The position numbers were made by a program, and so were the translations under genes. This document shows positions 49,325 to 61,849 of a stretch of 64,000 nucleotides of DNA, piece by piece. Each line of letters starts with the position of its first letter. Position 1 is the first letter of the stretch. Source of the DNA: Paragordius varius (taxonomy: Eukaryota > Nematomorpha); NCBI GenBank assembly GCA_964247055.1, contig OZ176058.1:2356001-2420000 (forward strand). Direction: 5' to 3'. Under the pieces are notes generated by a model. It did not search any database and had not been told where the DNA came from. It was given only the letters and a program-made list of their open reading frames with translations.

Positions 49325-50530
49325 ATGTATTTCTTATCTCATGAACTGGTTGCATACACATAATATTTCGCGTATAACAATTTTTAAAGCATGCGGAACC
49401 AACATGTTTGGGTCAAATCTAACCTAAACTATTCAGGATGTTACCTTGTTTATGGCTTTCAAATATATTCTGCCCAACTTAGTGCGCCTAAACGCTTCGA
49501 TTATAACTGATATGGTAAGGACTCAACTTATCTACAATATGAGGATTCTAGAAAAGTTAGTAAATTATTTTAATTAAAGTAAATTGAATATCTAACTGTA
49601 AAATAGAATTTTACTGTAAGAAGCAGTGTTTGTGGACTTTTGCTAAACTAATTCTTACACCGCTAAAAGAATTTAAAAATTGGCTATAATTTTAGTTTTA
49701 TCTAATTCTTAATTTAATTAAAAATATAATATGGTAAGAAGTTAGATATTTTTGAATTTGTGAAAGCCACTCTTATTTTATTGATGAGTGCTAAGCACAA
49801 ATATATACATTATTATTAACTAAGCTCATATATTTTTATATAAATTTCAGTCATAGAAATATGATGGCTTTTCACCCAAGAAAAATACTATCGATCAACC
49901 TAGGTGAATGGTTTTGAAATATTAAAAGATAGCTATTCAAGGATGAACCAACCAAAATATAATTACGATTGGAATAAGCATTTCATATATCTCAAATTTT
50001 TTTTTCGATGTCTACTAGCAATGTGAAAAACCAATAAACTCAACAAATAGATCTCACACATTACGAATGAGCGTGGAATCGTAAAGTGATCTGGGAAGTC
50101 ATGGGTCAACATCACCGAAGCCAATCATTGCATCAAATTGTGATGCGTTAAGAAGTGGCTTTATTTGAAAGCGGAGAATCGTGGCTTTCGCCTATCCAAT
50201 AGCTCTAGCAACACTAATGCCAAATTGCATTGGCAACAAGTCCATGCTAACCAGAGTATTGCACATTATGAACTTTGAAATCCGGTAAAACCGTTAAAAC
50301 ATAACGCTCTCGCTACAAACAATTAATTATATTAATCAATAACCAAAAACGACCAAAATCAACCTGACATGAAAATATTTGAGGGCATTCACTCCATGCA
50401 CCAAAACTAAAATTTTGCGTTCATGCGATTATAATTAATTAATTTATATTTTAATTTGTATTTTTTGGTAGATTAATATATTGTTTAAAAAATATATATA
50501 TAACTAGATAAATTAGGTATAAAATATGAT
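49325..50530. other. Unassigned, with a GC-richer island at 50040-50330
   Basis: The island (acgaatgagcgtggaatcg, gggtcaacatcaccgaagcc, gcattggcaacaagtccatg) is clearly less AT-rich than its surroundings, but no frame stays open and no family was recognised. It may be an old transposon remnant. Confidence 0.4.
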
Positions 50531-50532
50531 AT

Positions 50533-50806
50533 ACAGTGATAGTTTATACAGACAAAAGGTAGGAATATACGACAAATATTTTTTTGTAAATGACTGCATG
50601 CTTTTTAAACTAGCTTATTTTATTAAAACTTATATAAATTCCAAAGTGTGAATAGATATGTAAATTTGTAACACATACAATCATATATATAACAATTTCA
50701 ATTAAATATTTTTAAATAGGAAAAAATAAGGTGGAGAAAACGATGGTCGCCTTTAATAAAATTTATATTTACGTTTTGGTAAGAATTTTAATTTTTACTT
50801 TAATAA
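50533..50806. mobile_element. MITE family M1 copy
   Basis: Has acagacaaaaggtagg and cgacaaatatttttttg at the left, a mirrored gatggtcgcctttaa, and then tatttacgttttgg and atttttactttaa at the right. Confidence 0.55.
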
Positions 50807-50809
50807 ACT

Positions 50810-52515
50810 TGGTCAAATGAAATGCAAATGATATGAAATTAACATAAATTTAATATTTTGAATAACATATATCCACCGTTTTAAAGGTCTATAATAGAAT
50901 TAATGATTAAGTGCCTTCCAACTCCTAAATTTTTGCTAGGGAAAGTTAGAATAAATCTTATGTTAATTTCCCACCAGAAATCTATAATGTGTTTTTATTT
51001 CTAAAAAACCATAGTTCTCATTAATGCTAAAGAAACAAACTTATTTAATTCATCTATTCATGATAGTTTCAATAGTAGCCATCAATTCTTTGTATTTGAG
51101 TAATTCCCTACTTACCATATATTACAACAAAATACAAATGTTTAAAAACTGTAATATTAATAATAGAACCGTTCGATGACTGTATATTAGTTTAAGGCTA
51201 ACCATTTAATCCTTTGTATAGTTTTTCGACATATGAAATAGGGGCTCTTACCTTAGTAACGCTAAACAACTCTATTGAAAACCATATTCAATAAAATATA
51301 AAAAATAGTTGGCTTTAATAACAATCCCATTATTTTACCTTTTATGTGGCTCAATTATACTTTACTATACAGATATATGTAAAATTATTGCGTATTTTTA
51401 CAAAAAATGGGATTCTTGTAGAACATTCCATAAATCATTCCCACAGACATTTTCCTAGGCATGCTTGGACAAAAAAGCCTTTATTCTTGAAGCATTTTAA
51501 CGGTTAAGTTATTTTTGTATACGATTTTGCAGTATATTAAAATTTAAGGCGCAAAATCTAAAACTTCAAGAAATTTGCTTATTAAAAAGCCATTCAATTA
51601 AATAATGTCATTTTCATATTTCGTCATATTAAGGGTTGTAAAATAGGGGGAGGTTTCATCCTAAAGCCCATCTTTATAACGCTTATTATATCGACCATAA
51701 AAAAACTAGGATAAATGATAGACTATCAGGTTTTAGGTAAAGGTTTTACATTATAGTTGTTAGGTTTTTCAGGTCCTGAAACTCATATTAATTGCATTTA
51801 TGATACAGTGTTAATCAAAATATAAAAAACATAGTGTGGAATGATAATCTCATCAAGAATACGAAACAATAGCGCGTTTTCAAATTTAATAATTTAGCCT
51901 TTACTAGAAAAAATCTCTGAAAAATATATAAGCAATTTTTTTTATGGAGATATTGACACAAAAGTAATTTTGGATTTGATTTTTTTTCCATGAAAAAAAG
52001 CGATTAAATATTTTTGGGAACACGAGCGTTTTTCATGTAAGTTTAATAGCTTTCCTGCATTATTTGGGTCCCAAATTTGGCAGATGAAAGATATCCATCC
52101 GAAAATGTTAAAAAGTAATATTATTTTTTTGCCTTTTTCACAAAGATTATGAAAAATTATAAAATTGCCTATTTATTTTAATGGTTAATTTCGATTCCAA
52201 AAACTGACAATTAAATATTAATAATTAAATAGAGTCAATCCTAGATGTGTAACGCAAAATAAACTATTTTTTAAAAAAAGTTGGGGTTATGGTAGTTTAT
52301 GTTTAGCCAATTTTTATAAAGCACCCTTCATATAATATAGATGGATGATTTTTAACTAGATTACAATTACAATATTACGAAATTTTAAGAATTTGCAATT
52401 TTTAATAATTTATTTAATTAAGCATCTATTTTTAAGTATTAGATCAATTATTTTTTCAATTATATGCGTTAATTTAATAAAGATAAAGAATGGTAGTCGA
52501 ATATCCCCAGAAGTG
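50810..52515. other. No gene recognised
   Basis: AT-rich DNA with no readable frame, RNA or repeat signature. Confidence 0.5.
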
Positions 52516-52520
52516 ACATA

Positions 52521-52720
52521 TACAGTCATGTATATTAATTGACAGAAATTCGTTAAATGATTATAATTTTTTTTAATTATTTTAATGTTTGATATGTCAA
52601 CTTTCAACATGCGCATTTTTAAGCATTAAAATAATAATAGCTTATTTATTGTAAACAATTAAAAACAAAGTAAAATCAATTAAAAATTATATCTGACAAT
52701 TCTAAACATACATGACTGTA
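52521..52720. mobile_element. MITE with M3-like termini
   Basis: Begins TACAGTCATGTATATTAATT and ends tacatgactgta, so it shares the terminal dozen bases of family M3. The interior is different, a separate subfamily about 200 bases long. Confidence 0.6.
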
Positions 52721-52943
52721 ATTTATTGCATCAATTAAATACAAGAATTTTTTTCGATAAAATTAACTAATTCATCGAATACAATACAGCATATTAAGGC
52801 AATTTACTTTGAAAAGATATGGTTTTTATTTCTAAAAAAGAGGAATTTGTTTTTTTTCAAATATTATTTAGCAATGTTTACAAAAATGCTTTTAAAAGGT
52901 AATATGCTTAAACCTTAAAATTTTCATGAAATCTATTAATCTC

Positions 52944-52993
<50 letters not shown>

Positions 52994-54591
52994 GAACCTA
53001 TAATTTACCTGGACTCGTCATTTTAGCATTTTTTCAAAAGGAATATTTACTATACAAATTTTTAGTATTTAATTCAGTTTGCATTCTTCACTTAGAAAGC
53101 AGCGTTACGCTGCTTGAATTATTTGTATGACATAGTTAAAGTAAATCATAGTATGTGTGTGACCAATTTTTAACAAAGCACTTTAAAATATAAATAGATG
53201 AATGATTTTATTACATTAATAAATCATTACTTTGTTATGTTGTAATGTTTTTACAGTAATATTAGAATTTTACAGACATAAAATTTTTTAAGGCATAATA
53301 TAAGAAGGACAGCCATACATTTTCAAAACTTGTTTTTCTTACATTATATATTAATTAATTTTAAAGTTATCGGACAAAAATATAACTAATATTTTTCTAA
53401 AAGACAACTATTTTAAATCTTGATATCTAATATATGTGTTTGTTTTAAACTGTAAAGTATAAAATAGAGATGTAAATTGGTAGCACAGTCCATTATATAT
53501 TTTACGATTTCAATGTTTTTCTATTACAGTTTGTTTTAAAATATGGATGTCTTTTGAAAGAATTTTTTTCTATTTTTACGTCTTTTCCGTATAATTTCAA
53601 TTTTACATTTCTACTTTGCAATGTAAAATAATGAGTTATTTAATAAATATTCACAGTAAAACAATTAATATCTTTTAAATTTTAAGTTTTTTCAGTATAA
53701 TAACATTTGATATAAATTATTTTGGTATTAGCGTGTTTCTTTTATTTTATTCTCTATATTATTTGGAGTAAACTTAAGATAAAATTATAATATTTTTTAG
53801 AGAGCAGTGTTATTCGTAAATACTTTAATATAAATGAAATAGGTGGATATAATTTTTAAGTTATAATATATAAATGGCCGATATTTTATCCTTTCATGAT
53901 AAAATCTTCTGAAAATTTTTATTGTTTTGTTCCGTTAACATTTATGTTTTATCAATTTATTAATAACTTATTCGATTATATATATACATATGATCTACCA
54001 ATTATTGTTGGATCTTATATTTTACGTCTAACATACCAATTATCTGTTTAACAAACACAGTGTGCAAATTTGGGGATAGATTTTTTCTCAGAATATTATT
54101 CCTAGCTTAATATGACCGTTGTGTCATATCCATCTCAAAAAAGTAAGGATAAAAAAATGTCAATATAGAAAAAAAAATTCCACTTTTTCCATATATGGTT
54201 ATATTCGGAAAAAATCAATATATTTGCATAACTCTTGATCAAAAATTATAAACTCATATATAATTAAATAATTTTGGAAATTTTAGAAATTTTGGTTCAA
54301 TATTAGATAGATTTAAAAACCTTAATTTATTAAATCCTAATTTAGGCCTTTATATTAGTAACATAAAATATACTCGATGAAAATTAATATAAGTGCCAAA
54401 ATTAACATTATTTGTAAATATTAACATTTGTTATATAATAATATAATTATTACACATACACAAAGTTATAAATTTTTGATTTACTAAAATAAAATTAATA
54501 TATTTCAAAATAAATTATCGTTAGATGAATATTTTTAATTATTTTTATTCCCATTGCCTCTATTTATTGCAAGTTATTAAGAATAATTATT

Positions 54592-54633
54592 GATGAGACT
54601 ACGTCATAGCGGAGCGTGACAGGGCTAGCTAGT
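54592..54633 (+). other. Helitron-like 3' terminus
   Basis: A short hairpin (GTCA at 54603-54606 with TGAC at 54617-54620, inner GC pairs) is followed 8 bases later by CTAG-T (54629-54633). Helitron 3' ends have a hairpin about 10 bases before CTRR. Similarity of the two R1 copies continues past this point. Confidence 0.5.
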
Positions 54634-55011
54634 ATCTCATAAAATGATAATAATCCATAATATCTTAAATTGTATCATTATTTTTTGAATTATCCTTAAT
54701 TATCCTTAATTTTCAATTTTTGCCCGATTTCGATTTTCTCTCAATAATTTAAAAACTAGGTGGTCCACAAATAAAAATTTTTGTGGCAAATGAAAGGCCC
54801 GGAGAGGGCAACCAAACTTACTTAGATTAAGCCAATTATCATATTTTCTTTTTATCCATTAATCATAACTCTTTTTTATCCATTAGCCAGGATGGGAGCT
54901 TACAATCGGTTGCCCGGCCTAATTTCTCTGTTTTTGCTTTCACCAACTATAATTGGTCTTAAATCTATAAATACTCAGTATATATACAAACTCCTAACTG
55001 ACAGTCTTTGC

Positions 55012-55088
55012 CAGTGCTCATTATGTGTGGCTGATGAGTCCACAACAAGGACGAACGCGTCTCACACTATGACACGTACTAAACACTG
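55012..55088 (+). ncRNA. Hammerhead ribozyme, type I with tiny stem III
   Basis: The core CTGATGA lies at 55031-55037. Stem II is GTCC (55038-55041) with GGAC (55049-55052), loop acaacaa. Next come GAA (55053-55055) and the self-complementary acgcgt, with GTC (55059-55061) at the expected cleavage site. Stem I pairs GTGTGG (55025-55030) with TCACAC (55062-55067), then TCAT (55018-55021) with ATGA (55069-55072), then CAGTG (55012-55016) with CACTG (55084-55088). The order and the short stem III resemble hammerheads of Penelope-like elements and schistosome satellites. One A seems missing from the usual GAAA, so cleavage may be weak. Confidence 0.72.
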
Positions 55089-55899
55089 TCCTCTTTAAAG
55101 GGTTCGTTTCATAAAATCACCTATTGCTTGATAGGAAGTACTATGACTTCTAATTGCAAAGGTGGGCTAAGTATATAATTTGCATAACATGTTTTATATT
55201 TAATATAAAGATGGCGTTTTCTACCTAAGTTTTGTAATAATGTAATCTTTATGACATAAGCTAATTAACACCTTATAATCTATCGTCGTTTTATATCTAA
55301 TATCGATTTGAAGTTTTGAACATCTTATTATGGAATATATGCTTTATTATAGCATTAGGCGCAAAATAATCAAAATGTAATATTGAATAATACTCATCTC
55401 AAACTTTTTCACTGCCATTTTAATTTTTTAAATTGCTAATTGTTATGTATAATAACTTAATTGTTTTTGTTAACTTAACTCAATTAATCTTATTTTAGTT
55501 ACCTTTGAAAATATAATTTGTGCATAATACACCTTTGTACTTGTTACGCTAAAAATGTATATTATCTTGGTTGTGAATGCTTTTACCTAAATAATGTAAT
55601 ATTGAACCTTATGCAAATATATAACTTGTGAATGCTTTCATCTAAATATTGAAATATTTAACCTTATGCAAAAATGCAACCTCGCTCTAAAACTATATAT
55701 AATGGAACATAGTTTTTTATGATATAAAAATAAATTCCTTTTTTCCGCTTATTACACTAATACAATAAATGTATATGGTTTCAACTTAATAGTTAAATTT
55801 AATAGGCTTTCACGCTGCATTTTACCAGTAAAAGCTTGCTATTTTTAATTTAAATTCGACGATGCTCAAATCGCTTCTTACTTTTAATTTAAAGGTGCG

Positions 55900-56225
55900 T
55901 TTGCTATAAATTTTTGGTTATTTTTTGTGAAAAAACATTTATATTAAAGACGATAACCAAAATTCTGAGATAGATATGTTCATCATCGAAGTATTTTATA
56001 ATATTTTAATTATACTGTTGACACCATGCCCCAAAATAGTGTTAAGTAAAAAATTTTGAAAAAAATATACATTTTTCAATAATATCTTTTATTGATTAGC
56101 ATATATTTAAATATTTATCTCGCAACCACAGTATTTTTGCGTTTATTTTGAGTGACCTAGCCCATTTTCGAAGAGAGAAAATATGTGAACTTTCAAAGTC
56201 AACATCTAAAATAAAATTTTTTTGG
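55900..56225. repeat. Repeat R3, diverged unit
   Basis: Shares aaaattctgag, tatacatttttcaa and tttcaaagtcaacatctaaa with the tandem units at 47390-48235. Confidence 0.45.
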
Positions 56226-56715
56226 TATATGCTTTCTATATACAGTTTATAATATATTTTAATGAAATTTTTGTAATGAAGCATTTAGTTTTCAGCAAAA
56301 AATTCATTTTAATAGATGTGCGCAAATTTTGACACATATTCTCTTATCGATCACTTACCATAAAATAAATAACCACTTTAAATCATTTATAATGGCCAAA
56401 AAAAGCATTATCCTATCAAAGTATGTATAATTTCATCAGGGTATTTTTTGTTGCAGTCATTGTTAAAACTAAATCTAGTATTTAATTAAAAAACTCCTTA
56501 TATTAAATAGATGGTTGATTTTCACTAATTATATAGAAGAAAATAGAGATTTATTTTAAATTGCATATTTTAAACTAAACATTATATGATTTATGAAGTT
56601 AGTTCATAACTTATTCGAATTATCATCTAAACATTTAAACGCAAAAGGATATATTTTTCATAAAATTCATTATTATAAATATTTGTTTGCACACTGTGTA
56701 TTAAATTTTTGGACC

Positions 56716-56744
<29 letters not shown>

Positions 56745-56747
<3 letters not shown>

Positions 56748-56925
56748 CAGTAAAAATTGAAATATGTCTTTTATAAAAAAAACAATTTAAACTTGATTTT
56801 AATATGTAAAAATGAATAAATATATAAATTGTAACACACTTCCTTATAAAATTTAAAAAAAATATATGTAGAATATTAAGTCATAGTAGTATGGTTGTCT
56901 TTTTATGACATTTACTTATGATGTC
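56745..56925. mobile_element. MITE family M1, shortened copy
   Basis: Begins tacagtaaaaattgaaat straight after a CA/TA microsatellite. The right arm keeps agtatggttgtctttt. The terminal right end is missing. Confidence 0.5.
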
Positions 56926-57069
56926 ATTAATATGGTCAAAGTTTGCTACCTCAGATGGATTTCTAACTACCATATATATCAACAATTTTGATATTGGGCC
57001 AAATATTATATATCTATTTTATGGCCTATTGCATTAGTAATATTTTGTAAAAAAATGTTATTAAAAATC

Positions 57070-57245
57070 GATTATTGAATAAAATTTTTTATATATTTCG
57101 GTTTATTAATGTTTAAAAGTGCAAAATTTTGCCATGGTTTCGATTCTTTCCATACTTTTTAAAGTATTTGATTTTTAACAGGCTGGGGTATCCAACTACC
57201 CCAATTTGAATCGAAGAACTAAAATGAGTGTGTTGTATCCAAGTG
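57070..57245. mobile_element. TTAA MITE family M2, truncated copy in opposite orientation
   Basis: Right end only: ccatggtttcgattctttcc, ggctggggtatccaactacc, then gttgtatccaagtg and TTAA at 57246-57249. It lies head to head with the intact copy, separated by about 24 bases, forming a large inverted repeat. Confidence 0.75.
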
Positions 57246-57277
57246 TTAAAGCATTCTCTAAATAGGTAGCATATTAA

Positions 57278-57836
57278 CACTTGGATACAACATTCATTTT
57301 AGTCCTTCGATTCAAATTGGGGTAGTTAAATACCCCAGGCCTGTTTGAATCTAAATTCTTTTAAAAATATGAAAGGAATCGAAACCATGGCAAAATTTTG
57401 CACTAATATAACATTACGAAATATATAAAAAAATTTATTCAAAAATACTTGATATTACCTATTTTAAGCTAAAACCGAACTGTCAATGTGACATGTAGGC
57501 AAAGGTAAAATTAAAAAATAATACAAAATAAACCCTTTTTCTGTTTATATTAATGTTAGATGTAATTTAAATAAAAAATAAGCTTTAATTTTACCCTTAA
57601 AATCAGTGAAAGACGATGTTTTGCAAAAATTTTGTAAAATAAAAATGGCGGCGAAGTAGTTTGACATGGAACTTTTTCAAAACAAAATTTCATTTAGATA
57701 TTTTGGTATATTTATATAATTTTTATTAGGATAGAAGCATAAATTTAAATTGAGACCGTTTCCTTCAGTAGTTTTTTAAAAATATAAAATCAAATTTAGT
57801 CTAGGGTATTTAGATACCCCAAATTAAATCAAAGTG
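57278..57836. mobile_element. TTAA MITE family M2, intact copy
   Basis: A 559-base element flanked by TTAA on both sides (57274-57277 and 57837-57840). Termini are CACTTGGATAC and, mirrored, CACTTTGATTT. One end carries an extra roughly 26-base segment before the shared attcaaattggggta block, so the ends are asymmetric. A TTAA duplication is typical of piggyBac-type transposition. No coding capacity is seen. Confidence 0.8.
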
Positions 57837-58360
57837 TTAAAATACTTGTTTACTATTATTTTCGTTATTATTTCAGTGGTTTTTGAATAACTTGATAAAT
57901 ATGATTTTAAATTCGAATATTTAAATAGTATATATAGGGCGGCCAAATATGCATTTATGCGCAAGATTTATGTATCATAATCATTTAAACTTTTAGGCTG
58001 CTTTTTTGGATTTGATAAAACAGTCAAAAAAATGTAATCGTAATTGTGTAAAGCAGCAAGTTCTTTTTGATTTTTAAAATGAGCTGTTTGTTTCAGGATT
58101 TCTGGGATATTTCTATTTAGTACACCAAAAGTTTTAATACAATAATGTAACCATTTTTAATGCTGGGAACAACCTTTGAAAATTGAAATTTAAGCCAAAC
58201 AATAAAACAGTAGTTTTTATGCTCTGGGCTCAAAAATTACCCAAAATGTGATGTATAGAAAATACAAAATTTAATAACTATGTTTTTTAAAATTTTTTCT
58301 GACCGCGTTATATTTATAGATTTTTGGGTAATTGGCTTATTGAACAATCGTAAATTATTT

Positions 58361-58925
58361 ATACCATTTGGACGTCAAGAGTGTCCTTGACTACTACAAA
58401 TTGGTCCTTAGTGTTTTTGACTTTAAGTTGGTCCGAACATTTCAAAAGTTTCCTTAAATACTTTAAATTGGTTTTTTGACTTTTTTGATTTATTCTTAAA
58501 TTTTATAAACCATCTATTATTGACATGGTTTTTCATATATTTTATTTGACCTATTCCCTATATTAACCATAAATTTGAAAATTTAAATCAATATCCACTT
58601 TAATCATCATATAATATTTTTAAAAAATTATTATACATACATTTTTTTTCACATAATTAAAAATATGTATATGTTCTCTGGGTTATTTACAATTCATGCA
58701 TTTATAAATAAATAATGATAAAAAAATAGTTTAAACCAAAAAAAGTGGTTTATTTTATTTTTTAATGAATAAATATATAATAAATAAAAAAATAGGTCTT
58801 GCAAAAATTATGGTTTCCATACTTAAAGTTTGAAGGATAACTTAAAATGTTCAAGGACACTCTTGAAATGTTCAAGGACAATCTTGAAAAGTTCTAATAC
58901 ACTCTTGAAGTGCAATTGATATATA
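58361..58925. mobile_element. Foldback-like element, caagttggtc subfamily
   Basis: Starts ataccatttggacgtcaaga and gtgtccttgac; the right arm has repeated gttcaaggacactcttgaaa units and ends gaagtgcaattgatata. The interior shares aaaaaagtggttt and tttgcatttata-like blocks with its relatives. Confidence 0.7.
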
Positions 58926-59092
58926 ATAATACATGTTTTAAAATTAATTTGTTATAAAATAAATTTATCACTATCAAATAGCTCTCCCACAACCATGTAG
59001 CAATTATTTTAAATAAATATTTTAATTCTTATAGAAACTATATTAAGTTTCTTATTAATTGTAGTAACTATAGATCCCAAACTATATTTAAT

Positions 59093-59571
59093 TTGATAAT
59101 TTTTAAAAACTACTGAAAGAAGCGGTAACAAATTTATGCTTCCATCTTAAAAGTATTAATAAGCCAAAAAATCTGAATAAAAAGTGAAAAATTTTCCATA
59201 TCAAACTGCCTCGATGCCATTTTTTGTTTAGAACATTTTGAATATCGTTATTTGATTCTAAGCTAAAATAAAAACTATTTATTTAAACATAAATATAAAT
59301 AGAAATTTATTTTGCATTTTTTTATATTTAGCTAATGCATACATGTCATGCACTCTAAATTTTAACCTTGAGATTATTCCAAAAAATAAGTAATATGAAA
59401 TTTTCTTAAATGAATCTTTTTATAATTCACTGCATTAATGTTATGTTAGTACATATTTTTGCAATAATTAAAATTTGTTTTATATTTTCACAAATATTTA
59501 ATTATAAAGAGCTGGGGCCCCCAAAGACTTTTTATCGCAGCGAACTGAAATGAATGCGTAGAAATCAAGTG
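59093..59571. mobile_element. TTAA MITE family M2, old diverged copy
   Basis: Has aaagaagcggtaacaaattt, tatcaaactgcctcgatgcc and at the right end gagctggggcccccaaagac, then tcaagtgtta. It is strongly diverged from the intact copy. Confidence 0.5.
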
Positions 59572-59647
59572 TTATTTACAATGCGTAATTTATATATTTA
59601 TAAAAATGGAAAATGCTGGCTTTGGGATCTGGTATATAATCATTAAT

Positions 59648-59950
59648 GAATGCCCCGACAATAGGTTCGCTGTTTTTATAAAATAGGCTCCAGTTCGGGC
59701 CCACCCCGTGTAAAAAACGGATTTTTTTAAAAAACAGAAGTCCACAAAAATCGTGTCTTTGAGACATTTTCCGGAGACCATTCAATTTCAAATATGATTT
59801 TTGATGTTATTTTGGATTGCCCCGAACATAGTCGGCTCGCTTTTTTAATTTGGGCCCACTATTTAGCCGCTCCCCCCGTAAAATGCCATCTTTTTCCAAA
59901 AACAAAGTCCACAAAACTAATTTTTTGAATCTATTTTTTGCCCAAGTAAA
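59648..59950. repeat. GCCCCGA tandem pair, copy 2
   Basis: tgccccgacaataggttcgc, gggcccaccccgtgtaaaa, tccacaaaaatcgtgtcttt, then gccccgaacatagtcggctc and gggcccactatttagccgct. Matches 43404-43640 and extends to ttttttgcccaagta. Confidence 0.65.
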
Positions 59951-60065
59951 CAATATATTAGTATGAATGCACCGTTTTGAGTTCCTATGAGATCATAGCA
60001 ATTAAATAATGTTTCGAAATAATTCACATATGTGGATCATTTTATTGTCCCTTATTTCAAAAAGA

Positions 60066-60129
60066 CCCCCCCCCCCAGAAGTCCGAAGGACTTCCTCGGG
60101 CTGCGTAGCAGCACGAGATTTACGCTAGT
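60066..60129 (+). other. Helitron-like 3' terminus with two GC-rich hairpins and a C11 run
   Basis: C11 (60066-60076) is followed by hairpin GAAGTCC-gaa-GGACTTC (60078-60094). A second hairpin follows: CTCG-g-GCTGC-gta-GCAGC-a-CGAG (60095-60117). Seven bases later comes CTAG-T (60125-60129). Hairpin plus CTAGT fits a Helitron 3' end of a different family from the one at 54.6 kb. Confidence 0.55.
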
Positions 60130-60312
60130 ATCCCTATATAACAAAATTCGTATATTTTTATTAATATTATTATTAACATTAAGTATTAATAAGAAGCATA
60201 TTTTATATTATTTATAATCAATTTATATAAATACACCTGTATAGAATTTTAAAGTAATATCTTATAACTGATATGGAAATTAATTACCTCGACTCAGACC
60301 AGTAAACTTAGA

Positions 60313-60553
60313 TCAGGGGGTGTCCAACAATGGCTTCACGGGCCGCATTTTTATGTAAAAAAAGGGCGGCTTATCCATGGGTATTCATAGAAAATTTATT
60401 ATATAAAAAAATGTTTATAAACTTTACTATGAGTTTGTGAGCAAAAATATGTTTATCAACTTTACTATGAGTTTGTGAGAATATTTTTGGAACTTAAATA
60501 CATTTTCGCAGGCCACACTTAATGTTTTAGGTGGTCGCGTATTGGACACTTTT
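60313..60553. mobile_element. Non-autonomous hAT element, copy 3
   Basis: Begins tcagggggtgtccaacaatg and cacgggccgcat, and ends with the mirrored gcaggccacac and tattggacact. Two direct copies of about 40 bases (gtttataaactttactatga type) lie inside. Confidence 0.65.
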
Positions 60554-60997
60554 CGCTTAAATCAAAGTCGATTTTCCACTATTTAGTAACTGTAAAGTAC
60601 GGTTTGTTTAATAATATTAACTGTTGTTATAAACAATGATAATAAGTGATACAATTATATATGAATATTATAAAATTTATTTTATCAAATTGTTTTAAAT
60701 AATCTACCGAATCAAAGGATCCCGAATATATTTTCGAAACATCAGAGAAAAAACATAAAATTATACACAATCTCACTTATTTGATTATTATATTAAAACA
60801 TCGTCTTAGTTTTTAGTTTAGTTTAAATATAATTCCACACCTACCGTATTTTCTAGAACCTCTTAGATTTTCTTAAGATGAGTTGATATTCCAAGTTTTT
60901 GGCTTTAGCGATATATGGTCGAATTGAAACGCAGAAGCCGAAATGGAATATGTCAGGTATGGTTTTATCAAGAATTTGACTATATAGTTTCATACGT

Positions 60998-61195
60998 TAC
61001 AGTAAGTACTGAAATTATACGTAACGTCAAAACAAGACAAATAAAACAAAAAAGACACCATACCATTTGTAAACCTTATAATGCCCATATATTTTATACA
61101 ATTTTTAATTATACCATGAATGTAATAATAATTTATATGCCCATTTCCAATTTTGTAACACTGATTTATATAAAAATTAATATTTTAAAGTGCCA

Positions 61196-61200
<5 letters not shown>
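60998..61200. mobile_element. MITE family M1, left part
   Basis: Has acagtaagtactgaaattat, cgtcaaaacaagacaaat, aaaaagacaccatacc and tccaattttgtaacac, then runs into a long TA microsatellite where the right arm would be. Confidence 0.5.

Positions 61201-61201
<1 letters not shown>

Positions 61202-61267
<66 letters not shown>
61202..61267. repeat. TA microsatellite (about 33 units)
   Basis: A pure TA run, the longest in the window. Shorter TA tracts lie at 29482-29533, 40456-40490, 52945-52990 and 63790-63810, and a CA/TA tract at 56717-56748. Confidence 0.9.
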
Positions 61268-61270
<3 letters not shown>

Positions 61271-61849
61271 TTTCTTTATTCAGCTATATGAGGACATTTA
61301 AGAATATAAAATAATTCTACCAGAATATCCCATATACTAGAGCCAAGTAATCAAGCATTTATTTAATTATAGACGAATTATATATAAAAGAACACTAAAA
61401 ACTTGAGTAACATATTTTGATTGTTGAAATAATTATTTGATTGTTGGAATCATATATGGTGGAAAAAACATCCTAATTTTATTTTTCAGCCTCTAAGAAA
61501 CTTATAAGAATTGCAGTGGCGTAGTAGGGCGGGATTGGGAGCAAATGCACCGCGCGCCATAGTTTAAAGGCGCCGGATTTTAAAAAATTTTAATTTTATT
61601 AAAAAAATAGTGTTTAAAAGTTTTTATTTAATAATACATATAAAAATCACCTATGAGGGGTCTGACTTTTAATTTTTGATCAAAATTCTCCTTTTGTATT
61701 ATCAAAATTTAAATCTAAACAACTGTTTCATATCTTTATTAATTATATCTATCCACTTTATCTTAAATCGCCTACCTTTCTTAACCTCAACCTGCTCATA
61801 TCATTAAAATCACCAAAGTGTCAGATATAAGGATAAGATCATTATTATA

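Larger units (their letters stand above)
53006..55090 (+). repeat. Dispersed repeat R1, copy 2
   Basis: Same order of blocks as copy 1, with an extra M1-derived segment near 53370-53440 and a roughly 130-base insertion at 54796-54923 bounded by inverted aggcccgg and cccggcct ends. It ends with an intact-looking hammerhead fold. Confidence 0.75.

Noticed and set aside
54796-54923. Inverted aggcccgg/cccggcct tips as a separate MITE
   Set aside because: The arms are only about 13 bases and imperfect, and no second copy is visible, so I kept it only as a note in R1 copy 2.
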